This document shows, in pieces, positions 13,983 to 24,115 of a stretch of 64,000 bases of DNA. How positions within the stretch are numbered: the stretch's first letter is position 1; each line of letters starts with the position of its first letter. This stretch comes from an uncultured Acidobacteriota bacterium. Lineage in GTDB: Bacteria; Acidobacteriota; Vicinamibacteria; Vicinamibacterales; CAVVIG01. Where the stretch lies: the NCBI GenBank assembly GCA_902825985.1, contig CADEDC010000007.1, positions 40,524-104,523 of the forward strand, in the 5' to 3' direction. Both the position numbers and the translations under genes were made by a program. The notes below the pieces were generated by a model, which worked only from the letters and a program-made list of their open reading frames with translations, ran no database searches and had not been told where the DNA came from.

Positions 13983-16900
13983 ATGTCCGAACGAATGCGG
14001 CTGCTTCCCCTCGCGCTGCTCACGTTCGCCCTGTCCGCCGTTCCGGCCTCACCCGTGGCGGCGCAGTACTTCGGGCGGAACAAGGTCCAGTACAAGCAAC
14101 TCGATTTTCAGGTGCTGAAGACCGAGCACTTCGACATCTACTTCTATCCCTCGGCGCGCGAGGGCGTCGACCTCAGCGCCCGGATGGCCGAACGCTGGCT
14201 GGCCCGGCTGCAGCGCGCCCTCAATCACGAGTTGCGCGGACGCCAGGCCCTGGTGCTCTACGCCTCCCACCCGGACTTCCAGCAGACCAACGTCATCATG
14301 GGGGACATCGGTGAAGGCACGGGCGGTGTCACCGAAGCGCTGCGGCGGCGCATCGTCCTGCCGCTCGGCGGGCCGCTGGCCGACACGGACCACGTGATCG
14401 GCCACGAGCTCGTGCACGCGTTCCAGTACGACATGACGACGCTGCCCGGCGCCGCACCGGGACAGACGGGAGCGAACGCCCTGCCGCTGTGGTTCATTGA
14501 AGGGATGGCGGAATACCTGTCCATCGGACCGGTCGATCCGCACACGGCGATGTGGCTGCGCGACGCGGCGCGCGATGACGAACTGCCGGCCATCGGGGAC
14601 CTCGATGACCCCCGCTACTTCCCGTATCGCTGGGGACACGCGTTCTGGGCCTACGTCGCCGGCCGCTACGGCGAGGAGGTCATCCCGCGGCTGCTGGCGC
14701 TCGCCGGTGCCGCCGGCGCCACGGAGGTCGCGTTCGAACAGATCCTGGGCACGTCGTCGGAAGCACTGTCCACGGCCTGGCACACGGCGATCCGCAGCAG
14801 CTATCGCGGCGTCCTCGAATCGACCACGGCGCCAGCCGACGCCGGGACGATCATCCTCGAGGACGAGGGGCTGGGCGGCAGCCTCAACGTCGGCCCGTCA
14901 CTCAGTCCCGACGGGTCGCTCGTCGCGTTCCTGTCCGAACGGAGTCTGCTGTCGATCGACCTCTTCGTCGCTGATACCGCGACCGGCACGATCGTGCGGC
15001 GGCTCACCAGCACGGCGACCAGCCCGCACCTGACGAGCCTGCAGTTCATCTACTCCGCCGGTACCTGGGACCCAGAGGGCCGGCGGGTCGCGATCGGGAC
15101 GATCAGCGACGGACGGGCGGCACTGGCGATCTACGATGCGCGGTCGGGGCGCCAGGAGCGCGACCTGACCATTGCCGAGGTCGACGAAATCTTCAACCCG
15201 GCGTGGTCGCCGGACGGCCGCACGATCGTCTTCACCGGCATGGCGCGCGGGCTGACCGACCTCTACGCGGTCGACCTGGAATCCGGCGCGGTCCGGGCGC
15301 TGACGAACGACCCGTTTGCCGACCTGCAGCCGGCGTGGTCCCCGGACGGCCGCCGGATCGCCTTCGTGACCGACCGGTTCTCATCCCGGCTCGACGTCAT
15401 CGCGATTGGCGACTACCGGCTGGCGCTGATCGATCCGGCGAACCGGCAGGTGGAGCAGGTGCGGGCGTTCACGAGCGGCAAGAACATCAACCCGCAGTGG
15501 GCGCCGGACGGCCGATCGCTGTACTTCATCTCGGACCGCGACGGCATCGCCAACCTCTATCGCGTCTCGCTCGAGGGCGACGTCGAGCAGCTGACGACCG
15601 TCGCCACCGGAATCACCGGCATCACCGCCCAGAGTCCGGCGCTGTCGGTGGCGTCGCGACGTGGACTCGCGGCATTCAGCGTCTACGACCACGGGGATTA
15701 CGTCATCCACACGCTCGACGTCTCCGCCCGCGGCGCCGGGACGCTGGCGCCGGCCGGCGGGCCCGGTCGCGCGGTGCTGCCGCCGGCCGAGCGGCCGGAC
15801 AGCCCGATCGGCGCGATGCTGAGCGACCCCGAGTTCGGCCTGCCGCCGGCGACGGCATCGTACGACACCATCGACTACAAGCCGCGTCTGCAGCTCGACG
15901 CCATCGGCCAACCGTCGATTTCATTCGGCGCCGACCGCTTCGGCGCGGCCCTGGGCGGCGGACTGTCGTTCCAGTTCAGCGACATGTTGGGCAATCACAA
16001 CCTGGCGGCGGCGGTGAACCTCAGTCAGGGGGTTGGCGGCAACTTCGCGCTGTCCAACACCGCCGCACAAGTTGCCTACTTCAACCAGACCCATCGCTGG
16101 AACTGGGGCATCGTCGGCGGCCAGCTGCCCTACGTCTCCGGCGGCTTTCAGAGCGGGGTGGCGAACATCGACGGGCAGTCGGTGTTCATCGATCAGACCA
16201 TCGTCTTGCGGCAGACCCAGCGGAGCGCCGCGGGGCTGATGGCCTATCCGTTCAGCCGGGCGCGCCGACTCGAGTTCCAGGGCGGCATGTCGCAGATCGC
16301 GTTCGATCAGATCGTCCAGACACAGGGCTACTCGCTGAGCACCGGCCAGCTGCTGTTCGACGAGACGGAGGAGACCCAGATCGGCGACACGCTGTCGCTC
16401 GGTACCGCCTCGGCCGCACTCGTGTTCGATACGTCCAATTTCGGCGCCACCAGTCCGGTCGCCGGCGCCCGCTACCGCTTCGAGGTCGCGCCGACGTTCG
16501 GTTCGGTCCGCTACACGAGCCTGCTCGCTGACTACCGGCGCTACCTGATGCCGCTGCGCTTCTACACCATCGCGATCCGCGCGATGCACTACGGCCGCTA
16601 CGGCACCGGCGGCGGCGATGACCGGCTGTTCCCGCTGTTCATCGGCTATCCGAACCTGGTGCGCGGTTATGACGTGCTGTCGTTCACCGCCGACGAGTGC
16701 CAGCCGACCGACACGAGCGACTGCCCGGTGTTCGATCGGCTGCTCGGTACGCGCACGCTGGTCGGCAACCTCGAGGTGCGCTTCCCGCTGCTGCGGCCGT
16801 TCGGAGCGGGACAGTCGATGTACGGACCGGTCCCGGTCGAGGTCGCGTTGTTCGCGGACGGCGGCGTGGCGTGGAACGGCGGTGAGCGTCCGTCGCTGCT

Positions 16901-17051
16901 GGGCGGAACGCGGCGCGGGGTGGCAAGCTATGGCGTGGCGCTCCGGGCCAATCTGCTCGGGTTCGCGATCGGCGAGTTCGCCTTCAGCCGACCACAGCAG
17001 CGTCCGGGGCGCGGCTGGATCTTCCAGTTCAATCTGTCGCCGGGATTCTAG
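13983..17051 (+). CDS. Gluzincin-like protease, PD40 propeller and BamA-like barrel in one protein
   Basis: A 1022-residue envelope protein. The signal peptide ends near residue 27 (PVAAQ). A peptidase-MA-like domain follows, with zinc motif HELVH at ~141-145 and a downstream Glu in WFIEGMAEY. Five or more TolB/WD40-like PD40 repeats lie at ~290-590, several reading W(S/A)PDGR. The last ~380 residues alternate hydrophobic and polar residues like an Omp85/BamA-type barrel, and the chain ends NLSPGF with a terminal aromatic, as outer-membrane proteins do. Relatives with PD40 plus BamA/TamA domains are known in Acidobacteria-like genomes. It presumably sits in the outer membrane with the propeller and protease on one face. 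The protease substrate is unknown. Confidence 0.88.
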   Translation: MSERMRLLPLALLTFALSAVPASPVAAQYFGRNKVQYKQLDFQVLKTEHFDIYFYPSAREGVDLSARMAERWLARLQRALNHELRGRQALVLYASHPDFQQTNVIMGDIGEGTGGVTEALRRRIVLPLGGPLADTDHVIGHELVHAFQYDMTTLPGAAPGQTGANALPLWFIEGMAEYLSIGPVDPHTAMWLRDAARDDELPAIGDLDDPRYFPYRWGHAFWAYVAGRYGEEVIPRLLALAGAAGATEVAFEQILGTSSEALSTAWHTAIRSSYRGVLESTTAPADAGTIILEDEGLGGSLNVGPSLSPDGSLVAFLSERSLLSIDLFVADTATGTIVRRLTSTATSPHLTSLQFIYSAGTWDPEGRRVAIGTISDGRAALAIYDARSGRQERDLTIAEVDEIFNPAWSPDGRTIVFTGMARGLTDLYAVDLESGAVRALTNDPFADLQPAWSPDGRRIAFVTDRFSSRLDVIAIGDYRLALIDPANRQVEQVRAFTSGKNINPQWAPDGRSLYFISDRDGIANLYRVSLEGDVEQLTTVATGITGITAQSPALSVASRRGLAAFSVYDHGDYVIHTLDVSARGAGTLAPAGGPGRAVLPPAERPDSPIGAMLSDPEFGLPPATASYDTIDYKPRLQLDAIGQPSISFGADRFGAALGGGLSFQFSDMLGNHNLAAAVNLSQGVGGNFALSNTAAQVAYFNQTHRWNWGIVGGQLPYVSGGFQSGVANIDGQSVFIDQTIVLRQTQRSAAGLMAYPFSRARRLEFQGGMSQIAFDQIVQTQGYSLSTGQLLFDETEETQIGDTLSLGTASAALVFDTSNFGATSPVAGARYRFEVAPTFGSVRYTSLLADYRRYLMPLRFYTIAIRAMHYGRYGTGGGDDRLFPLFIGYPNLVRGYDVLSFTADECQPTDTSDCPVFDRLLGTRTLVGNLEVRFPLLRPFGAGQSMYGPVPVEVALFADGGVAWNGGERPSLLGGTRRGVASYGVALRANLLGFAIGEFAFSRPQQRPGRGWIFQFNLSPGF

Positions 17052-17215
17052 GTTGGCGCTGTCGCTGGGTCAGCGGCGGCAGCCGGGCCAAGCCTGACGA
17101 ATCGCTGAGTGGCGGGGCGGCTCTCCACTCTGGACTGCGTTGCGCCCCGGCCCGGCTCGAAACGCCCCGGACCGGCTGGAAAATGGCCGTAAACCGTCGG
17201 ACGTCGCGCTCAGGG

Positions 17216-17244
17216 TTGACTTCTGCGCCGGACCGTCGCACAAT
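17216..17244 (+). promoter_or_regulatory. Promoter of the regulator-ahcY operon
   Basis: TTGACT at 17216-17221 (-35) and CACAAT at 17239-17244 (-10) are separated by 17 bp. Transcription would begin near 17251, inside the palindrome that follows. Confidence 0.65.
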
Positions 17245-17247
17245 TAA

Positions 17248-17267
17248 CCGTTCATCCGGCTGAACGG
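17248..17267 (+). promoter_or_regulatory. Operator palindrome upstream of the regulator-ahcY operon
   Basis: A perfect inverted repeat, CCGTTCA-N6-TGAACGG, covers the predicted transcription start and ends 4 bp before the ATG of the regulator gene. It is the expected position for repression by the ArsR-type protein encoded immediately downstream. Its half-site (CGTTCA) resembles the half-site (CACTCA/CATTCA) at the metH-side regulator. Confidence 0.7.
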
Positions 17268-17271
17268 ATTG

Positions 17272-18273
17272 ATGCGAACACCCATCCTCGACCATCTCAC
17301 GGCACTCGCGGACACCACCCGCAACCGGCTGCTCCTGCTGTTGGAGCGGCAGGAGCTGACCGTGTCGGAGCTGTGCGGCGTGACGCAGCTGCCGCAATCC
17401 ACCGTCAGCCGTCACCTGAAGGCGCTGTCGGACAGCGGCTGGGTCACCGCCCGGGCCGAAGGCACGAGCCATCTCTATGCGATGGCTCGCCCTGGAGCGA
17501 CCGGCGGCGAAGGGCTCGACCCGTCGGCCAGGCGCCTATGGCACCTCGTCCGGGAACAGGTCGCCGCCGCGCCGGCGGCGCTGCAGGACCAGCGGCGGCT
17601 CGACGAGATTCTCTCGCGCCGGCGTGCCCGCTCACAGGAGTTCTTCTCGTCGGCGGCCGGTCAATGGGACCGCCTGCGCGACGAACTCTTCGGCGATCGC
17701 TTCCATCTCGCCACGTTCGCGGCGATGGCGCCGCCCGACGCGGTGGTCGGCGATCTGGGCTGCGGCACCGGTGAGATGACCGCGACCCTGGCGCCGTTCG
17801 TCGCACGCGTCATCGCCGTCGATGCGTCGGTGGAGATGCTGCAGGCGGCCAGCCGGCGCGTCGAAGGGGCGACCAACGTCGACCTCCGTCGCGGCGACCT
17901 CGAGGCGCTGCCGATCGACGATGCGCGTCTGGATCTTGCGCTGGTGACGCTGGTGCTGCATCACGTGCCGGATCCGCTCGCCGCATTGGCGGAGGTCGCC
18001 CGCGTGCTCGCGCCGGACGGCCGGATCGTCCTGGTCGACATGCAGCCGCACGATCGCGACGCCTACCGCCAGCAGATGGGTCACGTCTGGCTCGGCTTCT
18101 CCGATGGCCAGATTGCCACCTGGCTGGCCGACGCCGGCTTCACCGGCATCCGCATCGTTCCGCTCGCGCCCGACCGGCGCGCCAAGGGGCCGGGCCTGTT
18201 CGTGGCGACCGGACGCCGGCGCACGACAGCCACGACATCGACCGACCGCACCGAGGGAGCACCGTCCGCGTAA
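17272..18273 (+). CDS. ArsR-family regulator fused to a SAM methyltransferase domain (ahcY side)
   Basis: A 333-residue paralog of the metH-side regulator, with the same architecture. The winged helix occupies ~1-85 (ALADTTRNRLLLLLER; recognition helix LPQSTVSRHLKALSDSGWV). A class I methyltransferase domain runs from ~150, with VGDLGCGTGEM and IAVDAS intact. The metal-binding CxC of ArsR is lacking (ELCGVTQ). The gene is 39 bp upstream of ahcY on the same strand, behind a promoter whose start is covered by a palindrome. The likely role is a SahR-type repressor tuned to SAM/SAH that controls S-adenosylhomocysteine hydrolase and itself. Alternatively the C-terminal domain is an active methyltransferase. 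ATG 17272 is chosen over TTG 17269. Confidence 0.88.
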   Translation: MRTPILDHLTALADTTRNRLLLLLERQELTVSELCGVTQLPQSTVSRHLKALSDSGWVTARAEGTSHLYAMARPGATGGEGLDPSARRLWHLVREQVAAAPAALQDQRRLDEILSRRRARSQEFFSSAAGQWDRLRDELFGDRFHLATFAAMAPPDAVVGDLGCGTGEMTATLAPFVARVIAVDASVEMLQAASRRVEGATNVDLRRGDLEALPIDDARLDLALVTLVLHHVPDPLAALAEVARVLAPDGRIVLVDMQPHDRDAYRQQMGHVWLGFSDGQIATWLADAGFTGIRIVPLAPDRRAKGPGLFVATGRRRTTATTSTDRTEGAPSA

Positions 18274-18312
18274 GCGCAATGCCGGGGCAGGATCCCCCGG
18301 ACAAGGAGAGTT

Positions 18313-19812
<1,500 letters not shown>

Positions 19813-20315
19813 CGGCCTGGGGCCGCGGGCGGGCACGCGTCTCCACTGAAGGGGCGGCCGGAAGATCGGCCGCACCTTCCCCGTGCACGCCGTCCGCGGT
19901 GCAGCGGCAGACGACACACGCGGCAGGGATGTCGAGTACGGTTGGGTTCTCCGCCCGTCGAGGTGTCGTGGAAGCCAACCGAGCGGTAAGTCGTTCACGG
20001 CCGCGAGCGTGCAGGAATCCAAGACAAATCGCCATCGCCACCGCCAGCGCGTAACTTCTTCCCAAACAGACCAGTCACCCGGCTGACACACCGGCCGCCG
20101 GCGCCGGCCCGATGTCGGCCAAGTCCCACCGTGCGCGCCACTTGCCGCGCCCGGCTCCAGGATTGCGCTCACCCTCGCGCGGGGACCGTGCGGCCTGCAC
20201 GCGCCACCCTCCGTGAATCCCGTTCGTGAGGCGACACGACGCGCGCGCGACTCCGGTCGCGCGGTTTGGTCGCGCCGCGTCACGAGCGCATATCACTCAA
20301 CAGCATGAGGTTTCC
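19813..20315. other. Gene-free region after ahcY, with one GC hairpin
   Basis: About 500 bp without a convincing ORF on either strand. GCGGCCG-N6-CGGCCGC at 19854-19873, 41 bp past the ahcY stop, forms a 7-bp stem, but only a short pyrimidine run follows. It is a weak terminator candidate. The rest presumably carries the promoter of the CBM6 gene; I could not place it. Confidence 0.45.
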
Positions 20316-21611
20316 ATGTACCTGTGTTCGATGCTGACGCGGTCCACGTGCGTTGCACACCTGGGCCGGGCTGTCTTGCTGACCTGTATGACGCTCGGCG
20401 TGCTGCTGGCGCCGGGGCGCGCCGACGCGTCGTGGCCGTTCGGCAGCGGCCCGGCGCCGATTCCGGGATTGCTCCAGGCCGAAGGGTACGATCACGGCGG
20501 CGCCGGCGATGCGTACCACGATTCGGGCCCGGCGAACGCCGGCGGATTCTACCGGCAGGATGGTGTCGACATCACGCAGGCCTCCGGCGGCACCGGCCTC
20601 GTCGGCTGGGTGGCGGCCGGTGAGTGGCTGAAGTACACGGTGAACGTGCAGAGCGCCGGCGTCTACGACGTCGATGTCCTGGTCGCCAGCCTCGGACAGG
20701 GCGGCCGGTTCCACATCGAGATGAACGGCACCGACGTGTCAGGCGGCATCACCGTCCCGAACACCGGCGGCTGGCAGTCGTGGCGGACGGTGACGACCCG
20801 GGTGACACTGGCCGCCGGCCAGCAGGTGCTGCGGCTCGTGATGGACAGCATCGGGACCTATGCGGTCGGCAATTTCGACTGGATCCGGTTCCGCGCCGCC
20901 GGCGCGGCGGGCACCACCTCGTCGTCCGGCGGACAGCTGCGCGTGATGACCTGGAACATCCGCAGCGGCCGGGACGCCTACAACAACTGGAACCTCGACG
21001 CCCAGGTGCGCTTCATCGCCGATCAGAATCCGGACGTCGTGATCCTGCAGGAAGTCTCGATCTACGACTACGACCAGCCGTCGCACTACCGCGACCTGCT
21101 GCAGGCCGTGACCGGCCGCACCTGGTATCGCTCGTGGGCGCCGAGCTGCCAGAGCGGCGGGTGCCTCGGCAACCTGATCCTGAGCCGTCTGCCGATGACC
21201 TCCGCGTCGATGATCTTCATGCCGCCGACGGCGGCGGCGCAGGCGACGGTCAATGTCGGCGGCGTCGCGGTCACCCTGTTCGGGGCGCACCTCGACGCGT
21301 ACAACGGCGACCTCCGGACCGCCGAGATGCTGCAACTGCTCGGCTGGGCCAGCGAATTCTGGGGTCCCAAGATCATCGGCGGCGACTTCAACGCATGGTG
21401 GGGCCAGTGGTGGATCCAGTACATGGTCAACGCCTTCGGCGGTGACACCTGGCGCGAGGTATCGGGCAACCAGGACGGCGGCTACACCATCGGCAACGTC
21501 CGCTTCGACTACCTGTTCCGCCACGGCAGCATCACGGCCCTCAACTGCTGGGTGCCGTACACCGAGCTGTCGGATCACCGACCGGTGGTCGCCGACTATC
21601 GCGTGCAGTAG
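20316..21611 (+). CDS. Secreted CBM6-like plus endonuclease/exonuclease/phosphatase protein
   Basis: A 431-residue exported protein. The signal peptide spans ~1-39 (hydrophobic core AVLLTCMTLGVLLA, then GRADA). A carbohydrate-binding domain of family-6 type follows at ~45-200, with the hallmark start LQAEGYDHGG and end GNFDWIRF. The second domain has all endonuclease/exonuclease/phosphatase landmarks: MTWNIRSG, VILQEVS, GGDFNAWWG and the terminal SDHRPVVADY. This superfamily includes DNases, sphingomyelinases and inositol-phosphate phosphatases; the substrate here is unknown. Attachment to polysaccharide through the CBM is an inference. The ATG at 20316 follows a GAGG ribosome-binding site. 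The gene is monocistronic and convergent with fabV. Confidence 0.9.
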   Translation: MYLCSMLTRSTCVAHLGRAVLLTCMTLGVLLAPGRADASWPFGSGPAPIPGLLQAEGYDHGGAGDAYHDSGPANAGGFYRQDGVDITQASGGTGLVGWVAAGEWLKYTVNVQSAGVYDVDVLVASLGQGGRFHIEMNGTDVSGGITVPNTGGWQSWRTVTTRVTLAAGQQVLRLVMDSIGTYAVGNFDWIRFRAAGAAGTTSSSGGQLRVMTWNIRSGRDAYNNWNLDAQVRFIADQNPDVVILQEVSIYDYDQPSHYRDLLQAVTGRTWYRSWAPSCQSGGCLGNLILSRLPMTSASMIFMPPTAAAQATVNVGGVAVTLFGAHLDAYNGDLRTAEMLQLLGWASEFWGPKIIGGDFNAWWGQWWIQYMVNAFGGDTWREVSGNQDGGYTIGNVRFDYLFRHGSITALNCWVPYTELSDHRPVVADYRVQ

Positions 21612-21703
21612 CGTCCGGCCTGGGGACGGGCCCGACCGGCCGTCGACGCCGGCGCCGGGGTGGCAGGGGATGCCGCTCCGGCGGGCGTCGTGCCGCCGCG
21701 TCG

Positions 21704-22882
21704 TCAGACGACCGGCGACACGTCGGCGTCGTAGTCGACGCCCTCGACACCGAAGCCGAAGATGCGGAGGAAGTCGGCGCGGTAGCCGTCGAGGTCGCCG
21801 AGCGCCGGCAGCGTGTCGGTGCTGACGAGAGCCCAGCGCCTGAGCACCTCCGCCTGGGTGTCGTCCCGCAGTTCGAGATCGTCGACCCGCAGTCGTCCGT
21901 TCCCGTCGGTGTGGGCGGCGGTCTTCGGCCCGTAGAGGACGTCGCGGAACAGCCGATCGATGTGCGTCAGACAGTCCTCGTGCGTGCCCTGCCGCTTCAT
22001 CACCTCGAACAGCAGCGAGATGTAGAGGGGAACGACCGGGATGGCGGAACTCGCCTGCGTCACGACCGCCTTCAGGACGGCGACGCGGGCGTCGCCGCCC
22101 AGCGGTGCGAGCACGGCGCGCAGTGCCGTGGCGGCGCGGTCGAGGTCCTCCTTCGCCTTGCCGAGCGTTCCCTCCCAGTAGATCGGCCACGTCAGCCGGC
22201 TGCCGATGTAGGTGTAGGCCACGGTCGCGAAGCCGGGCGCCAGCAGGTGCTCGCGCTGCAGGTGCGCGACCCAGCGTTCCCAGTCCTCGCCGCCCATCAC
22301 CTTCACCGTCGCGGCGATCTCGTCATCGGTCGCCGGCGGCAGATCGACGTCGCTGACGACCCCCTTGTCGACGTTCAGCGACTTGATGTGAACCGGCGAG
22401 CCGACCGGCTTGATCGCGCTGCGGTACTGGATGCCGGTCTCGGGATCGGATCGCACGGGTGAGGCGAGGCTGTAGACGAGCAGGTCGATCGGTCCGAGGT
22501 CCTGCCGGATCGCCTGTGCCACCGCCGCCTTCGTCGCATCACTGAACGCGTCGCCATTCAGCGAGCGCGCGTACAGGCCCTGCGCGGCTGCCAGCCGGTC
22601 GAACGCGGCGTTGTTGTACCAGCCGGCGGTTGCCGTCTTCGCGGCCTCCGGCTCCTTCTCGAACGACAGGCACAGCGTGCTCGCGCCGTAGCCGAACGCC
22701 GACACGATGCGCGACGCCAGCCCGTAGCCGCCGGATCCGCCGAGCACGAGCACCTTGCGCGGTCCGCCGCTCACCGCCGGCCGCTGCCGCTCCCATTGCG
22801 CGTGGCGTTCGACCAGCGCGGCGCATCCGGTCGGGTGCGCCGTCGTGCAGATGAAGCCACGAATGCGTGGTTTGATGACCAT
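21704..22882 (-). CDS. fabV: Enoyl-ACP/trans-2-enoyl-CoA reductase, FabV type
   Basis: Reduces the trans-2 double bond of enoyl-ACP (or enoyl-CoA) with NADH, the last step of each fatty-acid elongation cycle. At 392 residues it matches the FabV/TER family. The N-terminus MVIKPRIRGFICTTAHPTGC is diagnostic, the nucleotide-binding loop is VLVLGGSGGYGLASR, and the catalytic Tyr-x8-Lys is in YWEGTLGKAK. FabV is a triclosan-tolerant alternative to FabI; whether it is this organism's only enoyl reductase cannot be told from the window. It starts 31 bp after the HlyD-type adaptor gene on the same strand, so it may be the last gene of the exporter operon. Confidence 0.96.
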   Translation of the reverse strand: MVIKPRIRGFICTTAHPTGCAALVERHAQWERQRPAVSGGPRKVLVLGGSGGYGLASRIVSAFGYGASTLCLSFEKEPEAAKTATAGWYNNAAFDRLAAAQGLYARSLNGDAFSDATKAAVAQAIRQDLGPIDLLVYSLASPVRSDPETGIQYRSAIKPVGSPVHIKSLNVDKGVVSDVDLPPATDDEIAATVKVMGGEDWERWVAHLQREHLLAPGFATVAYTYIGSRLTWPIYWEGTLGKAKEDLDRAATALRAVLAPLGGDARVAVLKAVVTQASSAIPVVPLYISLLFEVMKRQGTHEDCLTHIDRLFRDVLYGPKTAAHTDGNGRLRVDDLELRDDTQAEVLRRWALVSTDTLPALGDLDGYRADFLRIFGFGVEGVDYDADVSPVV

Positions 22883-22913
22883 GGATCTCAAAGTGTAGTC
22901 GAAGGCGCGTCGC

Positions 22914-24110
22914 TCACGACGGCGGTGACACGACGACGCGGACGTCATCCGCGAGGGTGTCGCCGGGGTGCAGGATCACCGTCTCGCCGGCAGCCAGCCC
23001 GGCGAGCACTTCCGCCTCCTGTCCGGTCCGCTGCCCGAGAGTCAGGCGGCGCACCCGTGCCCGTTCGCCGTCGACGACGTAGGCGGCCCAGTCTTCGCCC
23101 TGACGGAAGAGTGCGCTCGTCGGCAGCTTGAGCACGTCGGCGGATTCCCAGATGACGATGCGAATCTCGACACGGTAGGCGTCGCCGAGCGAGGCGAACG
23201 CCTTCGCGGCGTCGACGAAGTCGAGCACCACGTTGACCCGCTGCTCCTCGACGCCGAGCGCCGACACCTTGGTGAACCCCGACGGCTCGACACGCCGGAC
23301 CGTCGCGTCCAGCGGTCGCTCGCCACCCCACTGATCGACGATGGCGCGGGCGCCGGCCTTGACGCGGACCGCGTCGGTCGACAGCAGGTCCGATACGATC
23401 TCGAGCTGCGACGGGTCGCCGATCTCCAGCAGCGGATCGCCCGGCGGCACGACCGACTCGCTTTCGCGGACGCGCTTCAGGATGACGCCGTCGACTGGTG
23501 CGGTGACGGTGACGACCCGGTCGTTCCGCACGTTCGCCATCGGCGCGACCCGCGCCTGGGCGCGGAGGACGTCGGACTCGGCGGCGCGGGCGGCGAACGC
23601 CGCCGCCTCGACCGCGTCGCGCGCGACGCGCACGTCGGCCTCGCGGGTGTCGAGTTCCTGCCCGGTGGTGAGGCCGCCCTGGGTCAGCTCGCGGGCGCGC
23701 GCCAGTTCCCGCTCGGCCTGCGCCAGCGTCCCCCGCATCCGCTGCTCTTCGGCCCGGGCGCGCCCGAGCGCCGCGCGGGCGGTGTCGACCGCGGCACTGC
23801 CTTCGGCCCGCGTCCTGGCGTCGAGAAACGGCAGCGTCTCCGGCTGCAGGCGCGCGACCACGTCGCCCTTCTTCACGCGGTCGCCCGGTTCCAGTTCAAT
23901 CCGCAGCACGCGACCCGCCAGCGGCGCCGACACGACATAGCGGTTCCGCACCCGCGTTTCGCCCTCCTCGTCGACCGTCACGACGAGCGGTCCGCGGCCA
24001 ATCGTCGCGACGTCCACCGGCAGCGGCCGCGGCCACAACGCGACGGCGAGCAGCCCGGCGACCGCCAGGACGCTGAGAATGACACGGGGATTCCGGAGCA
24101 GGCGCACCAT
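22914..24110 (-). CDS. HlyD-type periplasmic adaptor of the ABC exporter
   Basis: A 398-residue membrane-fusion protein. An N-terminal membrane anchor (~7-26, VILSVLAVAGLLAVALW) is followed by the first lipoyl half (APLAGRVLRIELEPGDRVKKGDVVARL). A coiled-coil hairpin rich in Ala/Arg/Glu spans ~90-190, then the second lipoyl half (VTAPVDGVILKRVRESE) and beta-barrel domains. It should link the inner-membrane ABC complex to an outer-membrane channel such as TolC; none is encoded nearby. The ATG is 5 nt past the permease stop, so it is part of the ATPase-permease-adaptor operon. The layout recalls DevBCA/MacAB-type exporters, but the permease is larger than DevC. Confidence 0.9.
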   Translation of the reverse strand: MVRLLRNPRVILSVLAVAGLLAVALWPRPLPVDVATIGRGPLVVTVDEEGETRVRNRYVVSAPLAGRVLRIELEPGDRVKKGDVVARLQPETLPFLDARTRAEGSAAVDTARAALGRARAEEQRMRGTLAQAERELARARELTQGGLTTGQELDTREADVRVARDAVEAAAFAARAAESDVLRAQARVAPMANVRNDRVVTVTAPVDGVILKRVRESESVVPPGDPLLEIGDPSQLEIVSDLLSTDAVRVKAGARAIVDQWGGERPLDATVRRVEPSGFTKVSALGVEEQRVNVVLDFVDAAKAFASLGDAYRVEIRIVIWESADVLKLPTSALFRQGEDWAAYVVDGERARVRRLTLGQRTGQEAEVLAGLAAGETVILHPGDTLADDVRVVVSPPS

Positions 24111-24115
24111 GATGG

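Noticed and set aside
11343-18273. The two ArsR-like regulators as arsenic regulators or ArsM-type arsenite methyltransferases
   Set aside because: Both lack the CxC metal motif of ArsR and the set of cysteines required by ArsM, and no arsenic-resistance gene is nearby.
18274-18312. An SAH riboswitch in front of ahcY
   Set aside because: The gap between the regulator and ahcY is only 39 bp, which is too short, and contains just a ribosome-binding site.
19883-20086. A 67-codon ORF after ahcY
   Set aside because: No ribosome site, no family-like sequence and an atypical composition rich in Arg, Ser and Gln; it is more likely non-coding.
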